Both the position numbers and the translations under genes were made by a program. Shown here in pieces: positions 56,614-64,000 of a stretch of DNA of 64,000 nt. Under the pieces are notes generated by a model, which saw only the letters and a program-made list of their open reading frames with translations, had not been told where the DNA came from and made no database searches. Position 1 is the first letter of the stretch, and the number at the start of each line of letters is the position of its first letter. The DNA is taken from positions 47,236 through 111,235 of the forward strand of contig JAAVDJ010000020.1 of assembly GCA_014801875.1 (NCBI GenBank). Direction: 5' to 3'. The DNA comes from Bacteroides sp. (GTDB taxonomy: Bacteria > Bacteroidota > Bacteroidia > Bacteroidales > Muribaculaceae).

Positions 56614-58308
56614 TTATTCAAGGAAACAAAGCACCACAAGCTGAGCCACAATCACACGCATGAACATCGTGAGAGGATATACTGTGGAATAAGCCACAGC
56701 CGGAGCATCGTTGTTGGCAACCTTATTTGCGTAAGCCAATGCCGGGGGATCGGTGTAGTTACCACTCATCATACCGATTATGCTGAGATAGTTCATCTTA
56801 TATTTCCCGCGAGCAATACAGCCGACTACGATAAGAGGCACGACAGTAATTATGAAACCGTAGAGCACCCATGTCGCACCGTGGATATTGAAGACTGTGG
56901 CGGCGAAGTTCTTTCCGGCTGCGATGCCGACGGAGGCAAGGAAGAGGCATATGCCGATTTCCCGCAGGAGAAGGTTGGCCGCTGAGTTGGTGTAGGTGAC
57001 GAGGTGGAATTTATGTCCGTATGCACCGATAAGGATTGCCACCACGAGAGGACCGCCGGCAAGACCGAGTTTCATCGGTACAGACATTCCGGGGAATTGC
57101 AGAGGCAGAGAGCCCACGATTATACCGAGGAAGATGCCGATGAACATCGTAATGAGATTAGGCTCATTGAGACGCTTCATGGAGTTTCCGAGCTTGCGGG
57201 CGAGGAGATCGATATGGTCGAGTTTACCGACGACAGTAACGCGGTCGCCAATCTGGAGGCGGAGGTTGGGGCTTGCGAGAAGATCCATACCTGCACGGTT
57301 CACACGGGTCACGTTAAGCTGATAGGCATCGTGAAGATGGAGCGAACCGAGCTTCACACCATTGTAGGAAGGCTGGGTGACCACGATACGGCGGGATACA
57401 ACCGGGCCCTCGTCCATAGGCCAATCCATCTCCACTTTCTGACCGATAAAGCGGGAGAAGAGCTCCACATCGTTCTGGCTGCAAACAATCAGGCAAAGGT
57501 CGCCCATCTCGATGGTGTCATTGGCAGTCGGGACAATAACTGTGCCATTCGGTTTAAGGATGCGTGAGCAAGTGTAGTCTACGGAGATGAGTGTGTGGAG
57601 TTTAACCATTGAGAGACCTGACACGAGCTCGTTTGTCACCTTGAAGGTATTGATAGCCGGAGCCTGAGTCGAAGCTTTCTTCTCATCTTCAATCTCTTTT
57701 ATTTCCTGATCGATGTTGATTTTGAATACTGCTTTCAGCACAATCATCGTCACGATTATGCCGACCACGCCAAGAGGATAGGCTGCCGCATACCCCATAG
57801 ACATCTGCTGACTGATATCATAGGCGTTGGCATTTACCTGAAGTATGGTCTGCTGAGCAGCACCGAGCGCGGGCGTATTTGTGATAGCTCCGCACATCAC
57901 GCCCACCATATCGTAGATAGATGTCGAGCCTTCAGCTCCTCCCTGGATGAAATAGATGGAAAGCATGATGGCCACATTGAGGAGAATGGCGAACATGGCG
58001 AGCATGTTCATTCTCAACCCCCCCTCCTTGAAAGAGGAGAAGAAGCCGGGTCCCACCTGCATACCGATGGAGAAGATGAAAAGAATAAGACCGAACTCAC
58101 GGAGAAAGTGAAGGGTGTTACCCTCCACGGCATAGCCGAAATGACCGAGCAGGATACCGACGAAAAGCACGAAAGTCACACCCAAAGAGACTCCGAAAAT
58201 CTTGACTTTACCGAGAAAAATGCCGGCAAAGATGACAAAGGAGTAGAGTAGGACCGTGCTTGCAAGCGACAAATTGCCGGGGCTAAGCAGATCGAATAAC
58301 CAATCCAT
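56614..58308 (-). CDS. putative transporter, YidE/YbjL/AspT duplication family with two TrkA_C domains
   Basis: 564 aa; FGLILFIFSIGMQVGPGFFSSFK, GVMCGAITNTPALGAAQ, GMMSGNYTDPPALAYAN. Confidence 0.92.
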   Translation of the reverse strand: MDWLFDLLSPGNLSLASTVLLYSFVIFAGIFLGKVKIFGVSLGVTFVLFVGILLGHFGYAVEGNTLHFLREFGLILFIFSIGMQVGPGFFSSFKEGGLRMNMLAMFAILLNVAIMLSIYFIQGGAEGSTSIYDMVGVMCGAITNTPALGAAQQTILQVNANAYDISQQMSMGYAAAYPLGVVGIIVTMIVLKAVFKINIDQEIKEIEDEKKASTQAPAINTFKVTNELVSGLSMVKLHTLISVDYTCSRILKPNGTVIVPTANDTIEMGDLCLIVCSQNDVELFSRFIGQKVEMDWPMDEGPVVSRRIVVTQPSYNGVKLGSLHLHDAYQLNVTRVNRAGMDLLASPNLRLQIGDRVTVVGKLDHIDLLARKLGNSMKRLNEPNLITMFIGIFLGIIVGSLPLQFPGMSVPMKLGLAGGPLVVAILIGAYGHKFHLVTYTNSAANLLLREIGICLFLASVGIAAGKNFAATVFNIHGATWVLYGFIITVVPLIVVGCIARGKYKMNYLSIIGMMSGNYTDPPALAYANKVANNDAPAVAYSTVYPLTMFMRVIVAQLVVLCFLE

Positions 58309-58456
58309 AAAAGTTAGATAAAGAGGTTAATTAATTAGTTGATGCCCTCCGCAGAGGGAGGGTGAGTGAAAATCGACTGCAAAATTAGCTATTTTTTACG
58401 ATTTATTATTAAATTTGCAGTGGTAAAAAAAGCATAAATTAAACTTTTCAGGTATT

Positions 58457-59350
58457 ATGAAGAAAATACGTGCAGCCGTAGTAGGCTACGGCAATATCGG
58501 CAAGTTCACGCTTGAGGCGCTTGAGGCAGCTCCGGATTTCGAGATTGCAGGAGTTGTTCGTCGTGATGCATCCAATAGAGAGGATATTCCGGCTGAGATT
58601 CCGGTAGTAGACAATATCGACGCGCTTCAGGATGTTGACGTGGCTATTCTCGCAACCCCGACTCGTAGCGTAGAGGGTTTTGCCAAGGAAATTCTGGCAA
58701 AAGGAATCAATACTGTTGACAGTTTCGATATTCACGGGCAGATAGCCGCTCTTCGCAAGAGTCTCGGAGAGACAGCTAAGGAGCACGGCGCGGTAAGCGT
58801 GATTTCCGCCGGTTGGGATCCGGGTAGCGATTCAGTGGTTAGAGCCCTTCTGGAGGCTATCGCTCCGAAAGGAATCACCTATACAAATTTCGGTCCCGGC
58901 ATGAGCATGGGCCACACAGTTGCAGTGAAGGCCGTGGAGGGTGTGAAAGCGGCTCTGTCCATGACTATACCTGTTGGCACAGGTATTCATCGCCGCATGG
59001 TCTATATCGAACTTGAACCGGGTCATGACTTCGCGACTGTTGCTAACGCGATAAAGACAGACCCCTATTTCGCATCAGATGAGACACACGTGATGCAGGT
59101 GGAGAGCGTAGACGCCCTCAAGGATATGGGTCATGGAGTGAATCTCGTGCGCAAAGGTGTCAGCGGGAAGACACAGAACCAGCTTTTCGAGTTCGACATG
59201 AAAATCAACAATCCGGCGCTTACCGGACAGGTGCTTGTCTGCGTTGCTCGTGCTTCCATGCGTCTTCAGCCGGGTTGCTACACCATGATAGAGATTCCGG
59301 TGGTGGATCTTCTTCCCGGCGATCGTGACGAGTGGATCAAGCTTGTCTGA
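58457..59350 (+). CDS. ddh: meso-diaminopimelate D-dehydrogenase
   Basis: 297 aa; IRAAVVGYGNIGKFTLEAL, NTVDSFDIHGQI, SAGWDPGSDSVVRALLEAIAPKGITYTNFGPGMSMGHTVAVKA. Confidence 0.95.
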   Translation: MKKIRAAVVGYGNIGKFTLEALEAAPDFEIAGVVRRDASNREDIPAEIPVVDNIDALQDVDVAILATPTRSVEGFAKEILAKGINTVDSFDIHGQIAALRKSLGETAKEHGAVSVISAGWDPGSDSVVRALLEAIAPKGITYTNFGPGMSMGHTVAVKAVEGVKAALSMTIPVGTGIHRRMVYIELEPGHDFATVANAIKTDPYFASDETHVMQVESVDALKDMGHGVNLVRKGVSGKTQNQLFEFDMKINNPALTGQVLVCVARASMRLQPGCYTMIEIPVVDLLPGDRDEWIKLV

Positions 59351-59364
59351 GCATCGGACAAAAT

Positions 59365-60102
59365 ATGTATTCGGAAACGATACACATCTTTGAAGGGGTT
59401 TACACACAGCTCACTTCTCTGGAGGTAAATCTCGTCAACAGCACTTTCCGTCTTGTGCTGAGCATGGTGCTCGGCATGGTGGTAGGGGCTGAGAGAAAAC
59501 GGAAGGGGCAGGTGGCGGGCATCCGCACGTTTGCGCTTATCTCCATGGGAGCCTGTCTGGCCATGATTCTCTCCATATATGTTCCGCAGGAGTATATGGG
59601 GTTGAAGAATGGCGATCCGGGACGAATAGCGGCGCAGGTTATCACGGGTATCGGTTTTCTCGGTGGCGGCGCCATGATTCATATGAAGGGAGCTGTCAGA
59701 GGGTTGACCACAGCAGCCGGCATCTGGATGACAGCCATCATAGGAATGGCCATAGGAATAGGGATGTATCTTGTCTCCATAGGCGCAACAGTTCTTATCC
59801 TTTTGACTCTTGTCACTTTTGAACAATATGAAAAAAGGAAAAAGTTAGGGCAGGTGTCGAAAGTGATAGGGCTAACGATCGAGGGGATACATTATGACCT
59901 TACCCCTTATCGGAAAGTGTTGGAGGAGCACGGGATTCACCTTTCCACCTTTTATGTGGAATATAATTATGAGAAGGAGGAGACTGAGTTGAATCTTGTG
60001 GTTCTTGCCCATGCCTATACAAATCTAATGCCCCTGCTTTCAGAGGTGAGCAAGGTGTCACCGACGAAGAAACTGACCCTTTCAAGCCAGGTAGATATTT
60101 AG
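59365..60102 (+). CDS. MgtC/SapB family membrane protein
   Basis: LVLSMVLGMVVGAERKRKGQVAGIRTFALISMGACLAMILS; GIGFLGGGAMIH; start moved to MYSETIHIF. Confidence 0.9.
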   Translation: MYSETIHIFEGVYTQLTSLEVNLVNSTFRLVLSMVLGMVVGAERKRKGQVAGIRTFALISMGACLAMILSIYVPQEYMGLKNGDPGRIAAQVITGIGFLGGGAMIHMKGAVRGLTTAAGIWMTAIIGMAIGIGMYLVSIGATVLILLTLVTFEQYEKRKKLGQVSKVIGLTIEGIHYDLTPYRKVLEEHGIHLSTFYVEYNYEKEETELNLVVLAHAYTNLMPLLSEVSKVSPTKKLTLSSQVDI

Positions 60103-60150
60103 CGGATGGAGCATTAGACCTCTTCATTTTTGAGGGAAGCAGTCTTAACC

Positions 60151-60220
60151 TTTGGAATAAAATAAAAAACAGAAGACCGGAGCGCTTCAAGTGTCTCCGG
60201 TCTTCTGTTTTTATTCCAAA
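60151..60220. terminator. bidirectional terminator between mgtC-like gene and ettA
   Basis: AACAGAAGACCGGAG/CTCCGGTCTTCTGTT perfect stem, T-rich on both strands. Confidence 0.85.
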
Positions 60221-60240
60221 TGTTATTTTGAAGAGATTTT

Positions 60241-61923
60241 TTACATCAGTTTACGATAACGGATTCGATGGGGAGTGTCGTTGCCATCGCGTTTTTTCTT
60301 AAATTCTTCATAATCGGAGTAGGAGCCTTCATAGAAAGTCACCTTGCTGTCACCCTCAAAAGCGAGGATATGGGTTGCGATACGGTCGAGGAACCATCGG
60401 TCGTGGCTGACTACGACAGCACACCCGGCGAAATTCTCCAGACCTTCTTCGAGGGCACGAAGAGTGTTGACATCGATATCATTGGTAGGCTCATCAAGCA
60501 GGAGCACATTCCCTTCCTCCTTCAAAGCCATTGCGAGATGCAGACGATTTCGTTCTCCTCCGGAGAGCACTCCGATTTTCTTCTCCTGGTCAGCACCTGT
60601 GAAATTAAATTTCGAGAGATAAGCACGGGCATTCATGTCGCGACCACCCATGCGGAATGAATCAACACCCTGGGAAATAACCTCATAGACGGTCTTGTCG
60701 GGGGAAAGATCTTTATGGTTCTGGTCGACATAAGCAATCTTAACCGTTTCTCCAACCTCGAAATCACCCTTATCCTGCTTTTCCAGCCCCATGATGAGAC
60801 GGAAAAGAGTGGTTTTTCCCGCACCGTTAGGACCGATAACACCAACAATGCCGTTGGGAGGGAGCATGAAATTGAGGTCGTTGAAGAGCACCTTGTCATC
60901 ATAAGCCTTTGCAAGCTCCTTTGCCTCGATGACCTTGTTGCCGAGACGCGGACCGTTGGGGATGAAAATCTCCAGTTTCTCTTCGCGCTCTTTCTGGTCT
61001 TCATTAAGGAGACGGTCATAGCTTGAAAGACGTGCCTTTCCTTTGGCTTGACGAGCTTTGGGAGCCATGCGCACCCATTCAAGCTCACGCTCCAGGGTCT
61101 TGCGTCGTTTGCTGGCCTGTTTCTCCTCCTGAGCCATGCGTTTTGTCTTCTGGTCGAGCCAGGAGCTGTAGTTTCCTTTCCAAGGAATACCTTCGCCACG
61201 GTCAAGCTCGAGAATCCAACCGGCAACGTGATCAAGGAAGTAACGGTCATGTGTGACGGCAATTACAGTGCCGGGATATTGCTGGAGATGCTGTTCGAGC
61301 CAGTCGATTGATTCAGCATCGAGGTGGTTGGTGGGCTCGTCAAGAAGGAGGATGTCGGGTTGCTGGAGAAGAAGACGGCAGAGAGCAACGCGGCGACGTT
61401 CGCCACCGGAAAGGACAGCTATCTTCTTGTCGTCCGGCGGACAACGGAGGGCATCCATTGCACGCTCAAGCTTATTGTCTATGTTCCAGGCATCGCAGGC
61501 ATCAAGTTTATCCTGAAGTTCAGCCTGACGGTTGATAAGGGCATCCATTTTGTCAGGATTTTCAAGCACTTCCGGGTCTGCAAAAGCATTGTTTACCTCG
61601 TCATATTCCTTAAGAAGGTCAAGCACGGGCTGCACACCTTCCTGCACTACCTCTTTTACGGTCTTTTCCGGGTCAAGTTTAGGATCCTGCTCAAGATAAC
61701 CTACGGAATAGCCGGGAGAGAAAACAACCTGTCCCTGATAGCTCTTATCAATTCCGGCTATTATCTTGAGAAGGGTTGATTTTCCGGAACCGTTCAGACC
61801 AATGATGCCGATTTTGGCTCCATAGAAGAAGGAGAGATATATGTTTTTGAGAATCTGTCGCTGGGGGGGGATGATTTTGCTTACTCCCACCATCGAGAAA
61901 ATTATCTTTTTGTCGTCTGCCAC
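60241..61923 (-). CDS. ettA: energy-dependent translational throttle protein EttA (ABC-F)
   Basis: 560 aa; two ABC domains (GLNGSGKSTLLKIIAG; GPNGAGKTTLFRLIMG), WVRMAPKARQAKGKARLSSYDRL arm. Confidence 0.95.
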   Translation of the reverse strand: MADDKKIIFSMVGVSKIIPPQRQILKNIYLSFFYGAKIGIIGLNGSGKSTLLKIIAGIDKSYQGQVVFSPGYSVGYLEQDPKLDPEKTVKEVVQEGVQPVLDLLKEYDEVNNAFADPEVLENPDKMDALINRQAELQDKLDACDAWNIDNKLERAMDALRCPPDDKKIAVLSGGERRRVALCRLLLQQPDILLLDEPTNHLDAESIDWLEQHLQQYPGTVIAVTHDRYFLDHVAGWILELDRGEGIPWKGNYSSWLDQKTKRMAQEEKQASKRRKTLERELEWVRMAPKARQAKGKARLSSYDRLLNEDQKEREEKLEIFIPNGPRLGNKVIEAKELAKAYDDKVLFNDLNFMLPPNGIVGVIGPNGAGKTTLFRLIMGLEKQDKGDFEVGETVKIAYVDQNHKDLSPDKTVYEVISQGVDSFRMGGRDMNARAYLSKFNFTGADQEKKIGVLSGGERNRLHLAMALKEEGNVLLLDEPTNDIDVNTLRALEEGLENFAGCAVVVSHDRWFLDRIATHILAFEGDSKVTFYEGSYSDYEEFKKKRDGNDTPHRIRYRKLM

Positions 61924-62018
61924 GATATGTTTAGTTTAAAGTTAAAATTTATGATTGTTATACATCTGTCTGCCTTTTTCATTATCAGACAATCGGAGAA
62001 GGTTTGTTCCCGGCAATT

Positions 62019-62579
62019 TTATTTAGCGGGGGCTTTGGTGCGGTAGTCGCAATGCACTTTCCCTTTCGCAATATTGGTGAGTTTGTTTTTGATCATCTGT
62101 TTGCGGATAGGGGAGATGCGGTCGGTGTAGACTGTTCCGAGAAGATGGTCGAATTCATGTTGGATGATTCTGGAAGCAAATCCGGTGAACTCCTGCTCAT
62201 GTTCCTCAAAATTTTCATCGAGCCAGTTCAGACGGATATGTTCGTGGCGTTTTACATTTTCGGACAACCCCGGCACAGACAGACAACCCTCCTCACGACT
62301 CACGAGAGGACCATCTTCGATAATTTCGAGTTCGGGATTAATTGCCGCCAGCTTTAGACCTTTACATTCAGGGAAGTTTTCGGCGAGAACGTTTCCGTCG
62401 ATTACGAAAAGAGAGATCGGAAGACCCACCTGAGGAGCGGCGAGCCCTACGCCGTCGGAATGATACATCGTCTCAAACATATCCTCCACGAGCTTCTTGA
62501 GCTCGGGATAATCTTCTTCAATCTCCTCGGTCTCCTTACGGAGCACCGGTTGGCCGTATAAATAAATCGGTAATATCAT
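62019..62579 (-). CDS. def: peptide deformylase
   Basis: GVGLAAPQVGLPISLFVID, EEGCLSVPG, QHEFDHLLGTVYTDR. Confidence 0.97.
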   Translation of the reverse strand: MILPIYLYGQPVLRKETEEIEEDYPELKKLVEDMFETMYHSDGVGLAAPQVGLPISLFVIDGNVLAENFPECKGLKLAAINPELEIIEDGPLVSREEGCLSVPGLSENVKRHEHIRLNWLDENFEEHEQEFTGFASRIIQHEFDHLLGTVYTDRISPIRKQMIKNKLTNIAKGKVHCDYRTKAPAK

Positions 62580-62604
62580 GGATTTAAAAATTTTCTAATT
62601 ATTA

Positions 62605-64000
62605 TCAGTCGAAGAACCCTTCAGTGACAGCCTGTTCCTCCACCGCACCGGAGGAGACATAGACTTCTCCTTCACAAGGATTGAAATCCGAGGGGAATTC
62701 AAACTTTGTGGATTGCGAATAGGGAAGCTTCTTGTCGGCATAAACTTTCTGCATATAATAGCCGTAGACCGGAAGGGCAGCTCTTGCGCCTTGACCGAGC
62801 GCCATAGTGTTGAAATGTATATAGCGTTCCTCACCGCCGACCCAGACACCGGTCACGAGGTCAGGGGTAAAGCCCATGAACCAGGAGTCGGAGTTGGAGT
62901 TTGTCGTACCCGTCTTACCACCCATCTGCGCAGAAATTCCGTATCTGCCGCGAAGAGATGCGGCAGTTCCGCTGTCAACGACATTTAGGAGGATGGAAAG
63001 AATCTTATAGTAAGATTTCTCGCTGGTCACCTCGCTCAGGTGTGGAGCGCTGCTGTAGATAAGGTTACCCTGATTGTCTTCGATATGGGTTACGAAGACA
63101 GGGTCAACCCTCATACCTTTGTTGGCAAACGTAGTGTATGCGGCCACCATTTCTTTCACGGGCACATCAACAGTGCCGAGAGCAAGAGGTAGGGTGGGGT
63201 CAATATGCCCTGTGACGCCGAACATTCTCATCTTGTTGGCAAGGTTCTTTGCCCCCAGCTCATAGACGAGGCGAGCTGAAATCCAGTTGTTCGAGTTTGT
63301 CAAAGCCCAGCGGAGGTCAACCATTTCTCCTACACGAGCGCTTCCGGAGTTACGGGGAGACCAATTTCCGAAAGTAGGTTGTGTGTTGGAGAATGTAGAG
63401 CAAGGGGTGTAGTCTTGTTCCATTGCGAGAGTGTAGAGGAAAGGCTTGGCGGTAGAACCAATCTGACGCTTTCCGCGCGACACCATGTCATATTGGAAAT
63501 AGTTGAAATCCGGACCTCCGACGTAAGCCTTGACATATCCGTTGACGGGATCCATGCTCATCATGCCGGTCCGGAGAATCGACTTCATGTAGAGCAAGGA
63601 GTCATACGGAGTCATTGTGACGGTCTTTGAACCGGGACGATATTTCCCATTCTCCTTGATGTAAGTGAATACATCCATTTGGTACGGCTTATGGAAAGTG
63701 CGTTCAATTTCTGCTTCCGACATTCCGGCTTTCTTGAATATACGCCATCTTTCCGTCTGCTTCATGGCGTTCTTAATTAATTTTTCGACACCTGACCTGC
63801 TTAACTCATCGGAGTTGGTAGTGTAAGGACCTGTTGACTGACCTTTCTTTTCAGCCCAGAAAGCAGGCTGGAGTGTGCCTCCGAGGTGTTCGTAGACCGC
63901 TTCCTCGGCATATTGCTGCATACGGGTGTCGATAGTGGTGTATATGCGGAGGCCGTCAGTATAGATATCGTAGTGAGAGCCATCCGGTTTGGGGTTCTTG
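62605..64000 (-). CDS. penicillin-binding protein 1A, transpeptidase region (5' end off right edge)
   Basis: Frame stays open to 64000 (KNPKPDGSHYDIYTDGLRIYTTIDTRMQQYAEEAV); SxxK GSTAKPFLY; SNN TNSNNW; KTGTTN. Confidence 0.93.
   Translation of the reverse strand, partial: KNPKPDGSHYDIYTDGLRIYTTIDTRMQQYAEEAVYEHLGGTLQPAFWAEKKGQSTGPYTTNSDELSRSGVEKLIKNAMKQTERWRIFKKAGMSEAEIERTFHKPYQMDVFTYIKENGKYRPGSKTVTMTPYDSLLYMKSILRTGMMSMDPVNGYVKAYVGGPDFNYFQYDMVSRGKRQIGSTAKPFLYTLAMEQDYTPCSTFSNTQPTFGNWSPRNSGSARVGEMVDLRWALTNSNNWISARLVYELGAKNLANKMRMFGVTGHIDPTLPLALGTVDVPVKEMVAAYTTFANKGMRVDPVFVTHIEDNQGNLIYSSAPHLSEVTSEKSYYKILSILLNVVDSGTAASLRGRYGISAQMGGKTGTTNSNSDSWFMGFTPDLVTGVWVGGEERYIHFNTMALGQGARAALPVYGYYMQKVYADKKLPYSQSTKFEFPSDFNPCEGEVYVSSGAVEEQAVTEGFFD

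Overview
The 64 kb window looks like a Bacteroidales chromosome, probably Muribaculaceae-like (inference from SusC/SusD pairs, TAnnTTTG promoters, Rho with a long insert, DUF4301, C10 peptidase). About 36 protein genes and one tRNA-His are supportable. Most are housekeeping or envelope genes: putative porin, BspA-type LRR protein, Rsh/RelA, TonB receptor, ECF sigma, aroC, ybaK, rho, tilS, reverse rubrerythrin, a tolC-macA-ABC-HK-RR operon, ruvX, rpmE2, TRIC channel, YidE-type transporter, ddh, mgtC, ettA, def and PBP1A. The accessory part runs from about 32.6 to 56 kb. The most interesting points are: (1) two oppositely oriented susC genes whose 5' ends form ~47-bp near-identical inverted repeats around a 3.3 kb segment carrying a tyrosine recombinase, rpmE2, an orphan gene pair and a promoter/leader. 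This is a candidate invertible susC/susD switch, and a third susC carries the same start-site motif. (2) A tandem array of five 23-bp repeats that rewrites the ruvX 3' end and abuts the promoter of an AAA/DUF4143 ATPase with a PD-(D/E)XK-like tail. (3) A ~210-bp MITE-like element with 22-bp terminal inverted repeats, and a second partial copy 44 kb away. (4) A 22-codon ORF with its own terminator that is absent from the ORF track. All calls come from reading the sequence; no database search was run.
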